A DNA stretch of 24,508 bases, taken from contig JBJETT010000001.1 in the NCBI GenBank assembly GCA_051883455.1, forward strand, positions 1-24,508, read 5' to 3'. The notes beneath the pieces are model-generated. The model saw only the letters and a program-made list of their open reading frames with translations. It was not told where the DNA came from and made no database searches. Below are positions 7,131 to 16,048 of this stretch, in pieces; the stretch's first letter is position 1; each line of letters begins with the position of its first letter. A program made the translations under genes and the position numbers. The stretch comes from HGM11368 sp051883455 (GTDB taxonomy: Bacteria; Bacillota; Clostridia; Christensenellales; UBA3700).

Positions 7131-10100
7131 ACGACAAAAAATGGTGTGTATTGCGCTTTGTGCAATGGTAGTTATTTTAGGTCTTGTAATGCTTATGACG
7201 TTGCAAGAGCAAGACACAACCGTAGCTCAAATCGCAGAGGTTGAACTGAGGAGCAGCGAAAGTACGGGACAGTGGAGCGTGTACTCAGGCTCAACGTACT
7301 ACTTGAGATTGCAAGTCTATGCTAAAGCTGAACAAAATGCTTATGTCGTAGAGAATAAATACTACTATGCGGTCAATAGCGCAAGTTTCCGTTTTCAATT
7401 CGGGCAATATAAAAACGGTGTGGGTGGTGCTATAAATGGTAGTGTGTCTTTTTACTTAAAAAGCACGTCGGGAACAGTTTATCAAAACCAATCTTTTAGC
7501 AACTACGTAACGTATGCCGAAAATCTTGGCGGAACGACGGCAAGCGATATAAACTTCACGAGTTTGGCAAATGGTACCTACACGTTATGTGCAGATTATA
7601 GTTATACGAGAATGTCAAGTACATATAGTGGAACACATACCATTGCTACTATCGTGATTGACACCGTAAGCCCTACGGGAACGTTGAGCGGCGTCAATAG
7701 TAATGGCTATTCTAACACGTCGGTGAATTGCACTTGGTCTGATACAACAGTTACGGCAAGACTCAATGGAAACTCTTACACAAGCGGAACGAGTATCACT
7801 GCCGAGGGTACCTATAATTTAGTCCTTACCGATAGGGCGCAAAATAGTACCACTTATACCTTTACCATAGATAAAACGGCGCCTAAAGGTACGTTGAGCG
7901 GCGTATCAAATGGGGGTATTACAAATGGTAACGTTACGTTCACGTGGACAGAGAGTGCTGCCACCGCTAAGCTCAACGGCACAAATTACACTCAAGGAAG
8001 TACGATAAGTGCAGAGAAACAACACACAATCGTGTTGACCGACCTTGCAGGCAATAGTACTACTTACACTTTTACCATTGATAAAACAGCTCCGACGGGT
8101 ACGTTGAGTGGCGTGTCTAATGGTGGTTATACCAATGGTAACGNNNNNNNNNNNNNNNNNNNNNNNNNNNNNNNNNNNNNNNNNNNNNNNNNNNNNNNNN
8201 NNNNNNNNNNNNNNNNNNNNNNNNNNNNNNNNNNNNNNNNNNNAGCACACCATCGTATTGACCGACCTTGCAGGCAATAGTACCACTTACACCTTTACTA
8301 TTGATAGAACGGCTCCGACGGGTACGTTGAGTGGCGTGTCTAATGGTGGTTATACCAATGGTAACGTTACGTTTACGTGGACGGATACAGCTGCCACCGC
8401 TAAGCTCAACGGCGCTGCATATACCAAAGGAAGTACGATAAGTGATGAACGTGAGCACACCATCGTATTGACCGACCTTGCAGGCAATAGTACCACTTAC
8501 ACCTTTACCATAGATAAAACAGCGCCGACTATCGGCTTGAGGAGAGCCGATGGTAGCACTTTTGTCGATGGTGCTTGGGTAAATCAAGGTGTCTATTTTG
8601 ACGTCACTGATACATATCTTTTGAGCAACGTATTATATAAACTCAATGGCGCCACGTGGGAAGTAATCGACTCGGCTTACATATCGGGAACGATTTATTA
8701 TGACACACGCTTGCCGTCGATATTATACGGCACTTACGAACAAGCCTTTTCGACCGTTCTTGAGAAAGAAATGGGACGTATGACGGGGCGCTCTAATTGG
8801 AGCACTTTTGATGGCGATACGAGGATAATACACTCAACTCAAGTGGACCTTGCAATGCAAGGTGCGCCGTATTGGGAATTTGAAACCTACGAGGGACAAG
8901 TCTACGTATTCTTTGACGTGGACGCTTGCAAGTCGTATATCGAGGGCAAAGCAAGCGGTTACGTTGCGTACAAAAATCAAAATATGTTTATGCAAGACGG
9001 TCAATTCAAGATAGTATGTGCCGACCGTGCAGGAAACTCGACAACCAAGACCTTTAATATCAAGACGACTTTGCCTACTTTGCTATACGAATTGCCTGCT
9101 TACGGTAATGCCGAGCAAATAGTCTACAGTGTCGAAGACTACGTTGCTTTGAAGACCTACGTGCGTAGGGTTGACTACGGCAACAGTAGCGAGTGGATAT
9201 TGCTTGCAGTCAATACCGACATAAAGTTTGGCACTGATGAGGACGGCACATATCAATTCAAAACGGTGGATATTGCAGGCAACGTCATTATCAATACCGT
9301 AGTGCTTGACAATACCGTGCCTATTCTCACGGCAGAGCGTAACGGCGCCGTAGTAGATGAGATATACGTCAAGGATAGCGACACTCTGAAGTTTAAGGTG
9401 CAAGACGTCAATGATAGCAAAGACGTGCTATTAGACGGCGTTAGACGTCTTTTGAGCGATATTCCGTCCATATCGGGACTAAGTGAGGGAAGACACGAAG
9501 TAGTCGCCATAGACAAGGCAGGCAACTTGAGCGCAGCTTGTTATTTTGTCGTTGACCGCACGTTGCCTACCGTAAGCGTGGCCACACTTGACGATGACGT
9601 CATCGAGGTCGACGAGCTTACGGGCAAATACTACGTCAACGTGGGGGTAAAGTTTGTTGTAGACGATACCAATCTATCTCTTCTTTGTGTCTACAAAGAC
9701 GGTAGCCAAATCGTGAGCGAGAACGTCACGACTGTAGCCTACGAGGCGTTGGCCAATAATTTTGGCGTCTATAGCCTATTTGCGGAAGACAAGGCAGGCA
9801 ACCGTAGCGAGACGATTGAGTTGACGTTGCAGATTATCGAAGACTTCGGCAACCTCGATACTGCATACAAGGCGTATAAGCTCAATTATTGGTACGAGGT
9901 CACTTTGCCCGACTACATTTTCGGAACGTCGGCAACTGCCGATAAAATATCGGGCACCTACACTTTTGAAAAACAAGAGAGTGCTATGGCGTGGGCGTTA
10001 GCAATGGAAGAGCAATATCGTGTTCAAAGGGTGACTGACGGTTGGATATACGTATCCGCAACCAATGAAAGCATATCGCAAAAGTACGCCTCGAGGAGCG

Positions 10101-12799
10101 ACCTTGACAAGGTGCTCACCAAATACGCTCAACGTTACGTAAGTAGCCGTAAGACGTCTTCGATTTTGGGTAACGACAATTATTACGTCGTCAAGGGCGA
10201 TGATGGCAACACTGACGAATACGCCTTGGTTAGACAGTCAATGACGTTGCCAGGATATTTGTCGCCATTATACGACGGACTTCGAGTTTTTCAAATCAAA
10301 CCGTCCTACGTATTCAAGGCGTGTGCAACGGCTTTGACTGCAACGTCAACGACGTTGACGTATATAGCCGACGACTTCGACGTGCAAACTAACGTAAGCT
10401 TTACGATGGATAGAGGCGTGTCGGTCAAGGACAAGCTCAAGTCGGTAGATAGTTACAAACAAGGCTATTATCTCGTCGAGGAGAGAGACTTGTGCGGTAA
10501 CGTGCAACGTTACGTCGTCTATCTCGACTTGGAAGCTCCTACCTTGAGCGTGGAGATGGAAAAGGGTGACGGCTCAAGACAAACGGTAGTGATTGATAAC
10601 GATTATGCGGAAGACAACGCCAATATCTTCTATCTAATCTCTTTTAATATCAATGCAATTCTCGACAACGTGGACGCATTTACTTCGATAAAAATCGAGG
10701 GCAGAGGTATTAGTCAAACAACCTATACTCAAGGCGAGACCTTGCCCGTGCTCGATTACGAGCTTGGCGGTGGCGGACAATACGTCATCACGGTATATGA
10801 CCGTAGCGCCAACTCTTTGACGTTCAAAGTAAACATAGCAGGCGTCGCACCGTATATGGAATATAACTCATTAAAAGAGACAAATCGACGTCTCACGCTG
10901 TATTTTAACGCAGGAGATAGGCTCAATCAGATAGTTAGGCTCGAGATATACAAGGTAAACGGCGCAGGAGAGAGCGTGCGTATCGAGCGTGACGATGACT
11001 CTACGCTTATCGACTTTACCACGCTTGAGTACAACTTTACCGTTGGCGGCAAATATTATGCCGTCATCGAAGACCGATACGGGAGAGTTGTCACCACTAC
11101 GCCGATTTTCTATGAGAGAGGACTACCGCTCGGAATACTCGAGGGCGTGACGTCGGGTGGCGTGACCAACAAAGACGTGACGTTTACCTATAGCGTCGGT
11201 AATGCAGTGTACGTATACGAATACGTGGGCAGTGCTTGGGAGATATACACGGGACACGTGGTTGAGTACGACAATCTTAACAAGGTCTATACTTTGACCT
11301 TTTTGAGCTACGAAAACACCGAAAAGCAGTATATGGTATATCTCTATAACGAGAGCGATGACAATCTCTTCATCGAATATACTTTCGCCATCGACACGAT
11401 TATTGCGCCGATAACCATATCCGAGCACACGGGCTTAGCCGTTGAGAAAAACGGCTACACCAACAAGCCTTTTAGACTTAGTTGGACGGAGAACGGTGTA
11501 ATGCTCAAGTACACGATAGGTAGCAGCTCGTTGACCTACAATTACGCCAAAAGCGACGTGTTGAGTGGCAATGGTATGTACAACTTTACGTTGACCGATA
11601 GAGTCGGCAACGTGGAGACGTTTACCGTCTATCTTGACAACTTCGTAGATTATACGCTCGTAGGTGGCAAGATAATCAACGTCAGTGGTAGATACTTGAC
11701 GGGCGGACAAGTAAGCGTTGTTGTCAACGAGGCGTACACCTATTGGAACGTCGCAGAGGACGACACGATACAACCCGATAGACCTATCGTCAACGAGGGC
11801 ACTTATACGATAACGATACGTGACCGCTATGACAATGAGATTGTCATCGTTATCGAAATTGACTTGACGGCGCCTACGTTCACGCTCGAGGGCGTGACGA
11901 CGGGTGGCGTAACCAAGAGCAGCGTTGTCGTATCCTTTGAGGACGGTGCTAAATGCTATCTCACGAACAAAAATGCAGTTGTCCGAGAGATTGCAAGCGG
12001 CGAAGTATTCACCGCACACGGTGCCTATACGTTGTATGTTGAAGACCTTGTGGGTAATAGAGCCGATATTAGCTACTCGATTGACACCAAGGTAGACTTT
12101 TCGAGCAACGTCATCAATCGACAACATACGACGGGCAAGGTAACCTTTTCGTTGCTCGAGGACGGCGTCATCGAAGTGAAGAAAGACGGTGAGGTCGTAT
12201 CGGGGCAAGAGTTTACGGAAGTAGGTAAATACGTAGTAAGAGCCGAAGACAAAGCGAGCAACGTCATCGAATATTCATTTACGATTTTGCCTGCCAATGC
12301 TCAGAGCGCAAGCGTAGAGCTTGCGACGTCGCATAGGGTGACGGACGTGACTCTCAACGGTGCGGCGGTTGCGCCAACTTACGATGAGAGCGGTACCACG
12401 TTGTTGTGCAACGAAACGGGACGTTGGCAAGTGACAATATCCGACGTAGAGCAAGGGCAATCTTATTCGATTTATCTCAACGTGGATAACGTGGTGCCTG
12501 AAGTTGAGCTTATTTGGCAAGCCAATAAGGTGTCGTTTAGCAAACTGAATAAAGAGGGCGTAATCGCCACGTTAACCAAAGACGGCGTCGAAATGTCTTG
12601 GAGCCAAAATTCCGTCATCGAAGAGCCGGGGCACTACGTGCTCACGTTGTCTGACGATTTTGGCAACGTCAAGACCATTGAGTGGGTGATTGAGTACCGC
12701 CTTAACACCTTGTCTATCGTCTTGATAACGATAGCGGCAATGGGTGTAATTGTTGGCGTGATAGTCATCATAAGAAGTCGAAAACTCAAGGTGAGTTAA
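7114..12799 (+). CDS. Giant membrane-anchored Ig-repeat surface protein, split by an assembly gap
   Basis: One gene interrupted by 100 N at 8144-8243. The frame before and after differs by one base, an artefact of the arbitrary gap length. Start is ATG 7114 or ATG 7120, both after GAGGGGG. An N-terminal signal or anchor (about residues 10-32) and a C-terminal helix (SIVLITIAAMGVIVGVIVII) followed by basic RSRKLKVS suggest a wall-facing protein; there is no LPXTG. In between are four or more 70-residue repeats (7681-8533), then about a dozen divergent Ig-like modules recognisable by recurring D..GN strands (DRAGNST, DIAGNV, DKAGNL, DRVGNV, DLVGNR). Such proteins usually act as adhesins. Lying between the coupling protein and a VirB2-like gene, it may hold mating cells together, but that is inference. 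Predicted length is about 1890 residues with an 87-bp gap, or longer by 70-residue steps. Confidence 0.8.
7681..8533 (+). repeat. 210-bp tandem repeats encoding 70-residue Ig-like modules
   Basis: The anchor ACGTTGAGNGGCGT recurs at 7681, 7891, 8101 and 8324. The first two intervals are exactly 210 bp (70 codons); the third crosses the gap. The 43 bases at 8101-8143 are identical to 8324-8366, while the first copy is more divergent, so the array is homogenising toward its right side. The protein unit runs from TLSGVSNGG through WT and AKLNG to DLAGNSTTYTFTIDKTAPTG. Copy number is uncertain because the assembly breaks inside the array. Confidence 0.9.
8144..8243. other. Scaffold gap (100 N) inside the surface-protein repeats
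   Basis: Exactly 100 N, a conventional placeholder rather than a measured length. Aligning the flanks to the intact unit at 8324-8533 puts the left edge at unit offset 43 and the right edge at offset 130, so the missing sequence should be 87 bp plus any whole number of 210-bp units. Eighty-seven is divisible by three, which restores one open reading frame. Confidence 0.9.
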
Positions 12800-12861
12800 A
12801 AATTATGCGACGCACGTCGCTCGATATATACAAATAAAAAACACATTATAGGAGGCATTTT

Positions 12862-13200
12862 ATGCAAAAACTATTTACATTTACAATGCTTGCAGCTGCA
12901 GGCGACACGGGCAACTTGGAAAATCAGCTACAACAATTTGGTGGCAACCTTAGTGCACTTATGTCCACTATATGGCCTTGGCTATTGGGTATCGGCTTGA
13001 CGCTTATAGCGCTTTGGGGCGCGTTTATCGGCGTCAAGATTATCAAAGCCCGTAAAGCCGAGGAAAAGCAAGAGGCAAAAGCGCTTGTCAAGCAACTAAT
13101 TATCGGCGTTGTGGCAATTTTCCTAATTGCTATGGGCGGCCCATTGATTATCCAAGGCTTGGCAACGTGGGCAGGACAAAGCATAACGCCACTTGGCTAA
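12862..13200 (+). CDS. VirB2/TrbC-like small membrane protein, pilin-subunit candidate (112 aa)
   Basis: The start ATG 12862 follows a near-perfect ribosome site (TAGGAGG). The product has two hydrophobic helices (about residues 36-58, WPWLLGIGLTLIALWGAFIG, and 77-95, LIIGVVAIFLIAMGGPLII) separated by a short basic loop (KIIKARKAEEKQEAKALVKQ). That is the layout of VirB2/TrbC pilin subunits and of the small two-helix proteins found just before VirB6 in Gram-positive conjugative elements. The N-terminal part may be a leader (MLAAAGDTGN), but a cleavage site cannot be fixed. In the 62 bp between the surface-protein stop and this start there is a small GCGAC/GTCGC hairpin (12807-12820) with no T-run. 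The role is inferred from topology, size and neighbours. Confidence 0.6.
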   Translation: MQKLFTFTMLAAAGDTGNLENQLQQFGGNLSALMSTIWPWLLGIGLTLIALWGAFIGVKIIKARKAEEKQEAKALVKQLIIGVVAIFLIAMGGPLIIQGLATWAGQSITPLG

Positions 13201-13210
13201 TGGTGCGACG

Positions 13211-13244
13211 GTAAAGACGAATTGTAAAGACGATTTGTCTTTAC
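13211..13244 (+). repeat. 13-bp repeat array A (2 copies plus inverted half)
   Basis: GTAAAGACGAATT (13211-13223) and GTAAAGACGATTT (13224-13236) are followed by the inverted GTCTTTAC (13237-13244). With the flanking CG and CG bases the outer arms form a 10-bp inverted repeat (13209-13218 with 13237-13246). The array sits in the leader of the first small HTH gene, 19 bp before its start codon. Confidence 0.9.
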
Positions 13245-13262
13245 CGAGATAAGGAGAGCATT

Positions 13263-13574
13263 ATGGAAAATTGCGAAATAACCGAACAACTGACACGTCT
13301 CAATGCCGAAATATCCGAGAGGATACAAATAGGGCGCAATCTCCACGTTGACGTGGAGAAGATGGTAGCGGAGCGTAAATGTCGATTTGAAAAGGAAATC
13401 GTCAACGTTCCGCAAACGGCAGCCTACTTAGACGTAACGCCTGCCGTTGTACTACGTATGGTGCAACAAGGTCTACTTCACCCCGTGTACGAATTTAGGA
13501 AAAAGGATATGCTTTTTCTCCGTACCGAAGTTGAATTGCGAAAATTCGATATGTTAAGTAAAGACAAAAAGTAA
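13263..13574 (+). CDS. Small excisionase-like HTH protein with N-terminal coiled coil (103 aa)
   Basis: The start ATG 13263 follows AAGGAGAG. Residues 1-45 are charged and heptad-like (EQLTRLNAEISERIQ), suggesting a coiled-coil dimerisation segment. Residues 48-75 (VNVPQTAAYLDVTPAVVLRM, then VQQGLLHP) match the helix-turn-helix of excisionase/MerR-like 'HTH_17' proteins, where P..AA.LDV..A.V.RMV..G is typical. It is paralogous to the next gene. It ends LSKDKK, with the TAA stop formed by the 13-bp repeat. An excisionase or a local transcription regulator are both possible; no integrase is in the window, and lying inside the transfer operon it may instead regulate that operon. It is a candidate binder of the 13-bp repeats that flank it. 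Confidence 0.72.
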   Translation: MENCEITEQLTRLNAEISERIQIGRNLHVDVEKMVAERKCRFEKEIVNVPQTAAYLDVTPAVVLRMVQQGLLHPVYEFRKKDMLFLRTEVELRKFDMLSKDKK

Positions 13575-13604
13575 AGACGATTTGTAAAGACAATTCGTCT
13601 TTAC
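13558..13604 (+). repeat. 13-bp repeat array B (3 copies plus inverted half)
   Basis: GTAAAGACAAAAA (13558-13570), GTAAAGACGATTT (13571-13583) and GTAAAGACAATTC (13584-13596) are followed by GTCTTTAC (13597-13604). The first copy is coding (KDK of the preceding gene) and the second copy provides its TAA stop. The next gene starts 16 bp after the array. Confidence 0.9.
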
Positions 13605-13619
13605 TGAGGAGAATACACA

Positions 13620-13964
13620 ATGCAAAAATACGAGGTACTCAAAGCGATAACAAAGCTCAACGAAGAGATAGAAGAGCGTGTCGAGAAACTACGTGGTATG
13701 GAGAGTGACGTTGAGGCAGTTATCCAAGAAGAAAAGCAACGCTTGCAAGAGCAAATAGTGGGCGTTAGGTGGGTAGCAGAATACTTAGACGTCAATAGAG
13801 CAACTATATACCGTATGGTGGATAGAGGACAGTTGCACCCACTTTTTACACTACCCAATAGCGCAATGTTGTTTCTTCGAGCCGAGATAGAAATACGCAA
13901 GTCTGAGTTGTTGCTCAACAAGGACAAATGCTTGCTCTCAATCAAGCGTAAAGACAAAAAGTAA
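13620..13964 (+). CDS. Small excisionase-like HTH protein, paralogue of the preceding gene (114 aa)
   Basis: The start ATG 13620 follows TGAGGAG. The layout matches its neighbour: an N-terminal heptad-rich segment (AITKLNEEIEERVEKLRGME), then an HTH at about 48-75 (VGVRWVAEYLDVNRATIYRM, then VDRGQLHP), then the shared MLFLRAEIEIRKSELL. Alignment by eye shows clear homology over the whole length (EYLDV/AYLDV, RMV, LHP, MLFLR), so the pair arose by tandem duplication, apparently together with the repeat arrays. The second copy has a longer basic end (SIKRKDKK), again running into a 13-bp repeat that supplies the stop. Its ATIYRMVDRG recognition helix is closer to the excisionase consensus than that of the first copy. 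Target and function are unknown. Confidence 0.72.
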   Translation: MQKYEVLKAITKLNEEIEERVEKLRGMESDVEAVIQEEKQRLQEQIVGVRWVAEYLDVNRATIYRMVDRGQLHPLFTLPNSAMLFLRAEIEIRKSELLLNKDKCLLSIKRKDKK

Positions 13965-13981
13965 AGACAATTCGTCTTTAC
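13948..13981 (+). repeat. 13-bp repeat array C (2 copies plus inverted half)
   Basis: GTAAAGACAAAAA (13948-13960) and GTAAAGACAATTC (13961-13973) are followed by GTCTTTAC (13974-13981). The array overlaps the last codons and stop of the second HTH gene. The hairpin is followed within ten bases by TTATTTTTTC, so this copy could act as a plus-strand terminator. Confidence 0.88.
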
Positions 13982-14007
13982 CACCGTTATTTTTTCTTTG
14001 TGTCTAC

Positions 14008-14034
14008 AAAAAACGCTCCCCTCGATGGGGAGCG
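14008..14034 (-). terminator. Rho-independent terminator of the lipoprotein gene
   Basis: Read on the minus strand, a perfect 8-bp GC-rich stem (CGCTCCCC and GGGGAGCG, five-base loop) is followed by six T (A-run 14008-14013 on the plus strand). It begins 20 bp after the stop of the minus-strand lipoprotein gene. Confidence 0.85.
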
Positions 14035-14054
14035 AGACGAGGCGGTCGTAGCCT

Positions 14055-14519
14055 TTATTCTTCAGGGATACAGTCAGGCCACTCGTCGTCGGTGATACGG
14101 GTATATTGACTGCCTAATTTACCCTCTTTGACTTCGGCAAGAGTGTAGTATGATACGTTTACCTTTTCACCCGATATAGGGTTGAGGTCATAGACTTCAT
14201 AAACTTCGGTATCCTTATGATAAACCCAATAATCGGTGTTATACGTTTCGCCACCTGCGTCAAGGTAAGGCGTATTATCGGAACGATAACCGACTATATA
14301 GAGTTTAGCAAAGCCGTCTTTGGTTATGAGGATATAATTATCTTTATCGGAACTATGTTGTATTACAGACTTATATTTACCAACTATCGGGTCGGTAGTA
14401 AGCGTGTTAGATTGTCCGATTTGGTCACCGTTCTTATCCTTATTGACGGTGCAACCGACGAGGACGAGAGCACAAGAAAAAATAGTAATTAGTAGCAAAA
14501 CAGTAACGAGTTTTTTCAT
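14055..14519 (-). CDS. Small lipoprotein, unknown function, entry-exclusion candidate (154 aa)
   Basis: The N-terminus is a type II signal peptide: MKKLVTVLLLITIFSC, ALVL, then lipobox LVGC with the lipidated cysteine at residue 23, so the mature protein would be anchored on the outer face of the membrane. The ribosome site AGGGGG precedes the start. The mature part is acidic and polar with tyrosines (VGKYKSVIQHSSD, TDYWVYHKDTEVYEVYDL) and looks like a small beta-rich domain; I recognise no family. It lies inside the transfer operon but on the opposite strand, with its own good promoter and terminator, so it should be expressed in resident cells independently of transfer genes. Surface lipoproteins in such positions sometimes mediate entry exclusion; this is only a contextual guess. 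Confidence 0.78.
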   Translation of the reverse strand: MKKLVTVLLLITIFSCALVLVGCTVNKDKNGDQIGQSNTLTTDPIVGKYKSVIQHSSDKDNYILITKDGFAKLYIVGYRSDNTPYLDAGGETYNTDYWVYHKDTEVYEVYDLNPISGEKVNVSYYTLAEVKEGKLGSQYTRITDDEWPDCIPEE

Positions 14520-14547
14520 AAAACAAACCCCCTAAATATCTATATTC

Positions 14548-14576
14548 ATTATAGCATATTTGGGAGCAAAACACAA
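14548..14576 (-). promoter_or_regulatory. Promoter of the lipoprotein gene
   Basis: Minus strand: -35 TTGTGT (14571-14576), 17-bp spacer, perfect -10 TATAAT (14548-14553), 28 bp before the lipoprotein start. The -35 box overlaps the ribosome site (AAGGAG, 14575-14580) of the divergent VirB6-like gene. Confidence 0.75.
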
Positions 14577-14587
14577 GGAGATATAGT

Positions 14588-16048
14588 ATGAAAGTATTTT
14601 TTCTAAAAGTCTTAATGTGGATAGAGATTGGCGTACTTAGAGTAGTCGATATGATAATGCAGCTCTTTTCCGTCTTCTCGGGTATCGAGGACGTTGCCAT
14701 AGGCGAAAGCGGAAATGGTACGTTGCTCGAATACTTTGTCACCAATCAAGCCGTCATCAATGCCTTTTGGGCACTATTCATCATCGGCGTGGCGTGTACG
14801 GGTATATTTACCGTCATAGCTATCGTCAAAAATATGGTAGTGGTTAAGAAGACGGTAGGCAAAATTCTTGCAAAAATGTTGACGGCTATATTGTCTATGA
14901 TTTTGGTGATAATGTGTCTATTCGGCTTTATATACGGCGCCAACTTCGTATTGCAACAAGTGGACGGAGCCTTGGCTCAAGATAATCGTCTCACTATCGG
15001 GCAACAACTCTTCGTAGCAGGCATTGACGATGACGCTTGGATAAATATCACGCCGAGAGAGGGGTATACGGTAAGAGAAGAGGGACTTATTGCCATTTTT
15101 GGTGAGGTTCCCGTCACCGATGAGCAAGGCAACGTATATCTTGTACCAAAGGCAGATTGGAGCGACGTCAACCCTGATAAGGTGTTCGGGGAATTTACAA
15201 GAGACAGTTTAGGTATTTTTGAAAATGGCACGAGTTTTGAAGAGGGTAAAGAGGGGCTCGTATACATAGACAAATACGACTTTTTCATCGGTGTACCTGC
15301 CTCGATAATCATCGTAGTTGTAATGTTCGTCGCCGTGATGGGGCTCGTCACACGATTATACGACCTCGTATTTATGTTGTTGACGTCGCCGCTAATTATG
15401 TCGACGTTGCCTCTCGATGACGGCGCTAAATTCAAACTTTGGCGAGAGACGGCAATATCCAAGACGTTGCTTGCCTACGGTACGGTTTTTGCCGTCAATA
15501 TCTACATAATCATCTTGCCGCTGCTTAGTAAATTGAGTATAACAGGGCAACCTACGCTAACGACGTTGATGAGGGTACTACTCATCATCTGCGGCGCTTT
15601 GACCATCTCTAACGGTCAATTATTCTTCGCACGTCTACTTGGTACGGACGCTCAAGAGAGTCGTCAGGCGGCGCACGGTATGCGTACAATGTTTGCAGGC
15701 GTTATGGGCTCGGCTCGAGCCGTCAAAGGAGCCGCACGTCTTACCTTTGGTCAATATAACCCATTTACTCATACGAGAGAACGTGGAATAGTGCAAGCTG
15801 CAGGTAAAATCGCCAACGTCGGCGCAACCGTACTCACGGGCGGTGTGAAGTCGGGTGATAGTTACGTGAGCGTTGGCACGGGTTTGAAGAACAAAATGGG
15901 AGATATGAAGACTCGCTTTGGTCGTAGCCTTGGCGAAAATCGAGGCGTGGTTGGCGGCGTTACTAACGGCATAAAAATGGCACGAAATATCAATAACCTT
16001 GGCAAGAGTTGGAGTCAAACCACGGGCGGAGAGGGAGATTTATTATGA
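14588..16048 (+). CDS. VirB6/TrbL-like polytopic conjugation protein (486 aa)
   Basis: The start ATG 14588 follows AAGGAGAT. The product has several hydrophobic helices: near the N-terminus, about residues 58-85 (FWALFIIGVACTGIFTVIAI), 98-122, 235-275 (ASIIIVVVMFVAVMGLVTRL, then VFMLLTSPLIM), 295-318 and 325-345. A soluble loop (about 125-230) separates the first group from the rest, and a Gly/Arg-rich soluble tail (about 350-486) ends the protein. This matches VirB6/TrbL-type inner-membrane channel subunits of type IV secretion systems, which sit directly before VirB4 in many Gram-positive elements. The stop overlaps the next start (ATGA, 16045-16048), so VirB6 and VirB4 are translationally coupled. 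No plus-strand promoter is visible in the gap before it; transcription may come from upstream. Confidence 0.75.
   Translation: MKVFFLKVLMWIEIGVLRVVDMIMQLFSVFSGIEDVAIGESGNGTLLEYFVTNQAVINAFWALFIIGVACTGIFTVIAIVKNMVVVKKTVGKILAKMLTAILSMILVIMCLFGFIYGANFVLQQVDGALAQDNRLTIGQQLFVAGIDDDAWINITPREGYTVREEGLIAIFGEVPVTDEQGNVYLVPKADWSDVNPDKVFGEFTRDSLGIFENGTSFEEGKEGLVYIDKYDFFIGVPASIIIVVVMFVAVMGLVTRLYDLVFMLLTSPLIMSTLPLDDGAKFKLWRETAISKTLLAYGTVFAVNIYIIILPLLSKLSITGQPTLTTLMRVLLIICGALTISNGQLFFARLLGTDAQESRQAAHGMRTMFAGVMGSARAVKGAARLTFGQYNPFTHTRERGIVQAAGKIANVGATVLTGGVKSGDSYVSVGTGLKNKMGDMKTRFGRSLGENRGVVGGVTNGIKMARNINNLGKSWSQTTGGEGDLL

Noticed and set aside
8108..8280. Two overlapping ORFs across the N-run, suggesting a frameshifted pseudogene
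   Set aside because: The frame change comes from the arbitrary 100-N gap. The repeat phase predicts 87 bp, which joins both halves in frame.
11435..12208. 257-codon open frame on the minus strand
   Set aside because: It lies wholly inside the surface-protein gene, has no ribosome site, and its translation lacks a coherent domain pattern; it is an antisense shadow of a codon-biased gene.
16009..16044. Upstream start for the VirB4 gene
   Set aside because: It would overlap the VirB6-like gene by 40 bp and lacks a ribosome site; ATG 16045 has GGAGAGGGAG and an ATGA overlap.
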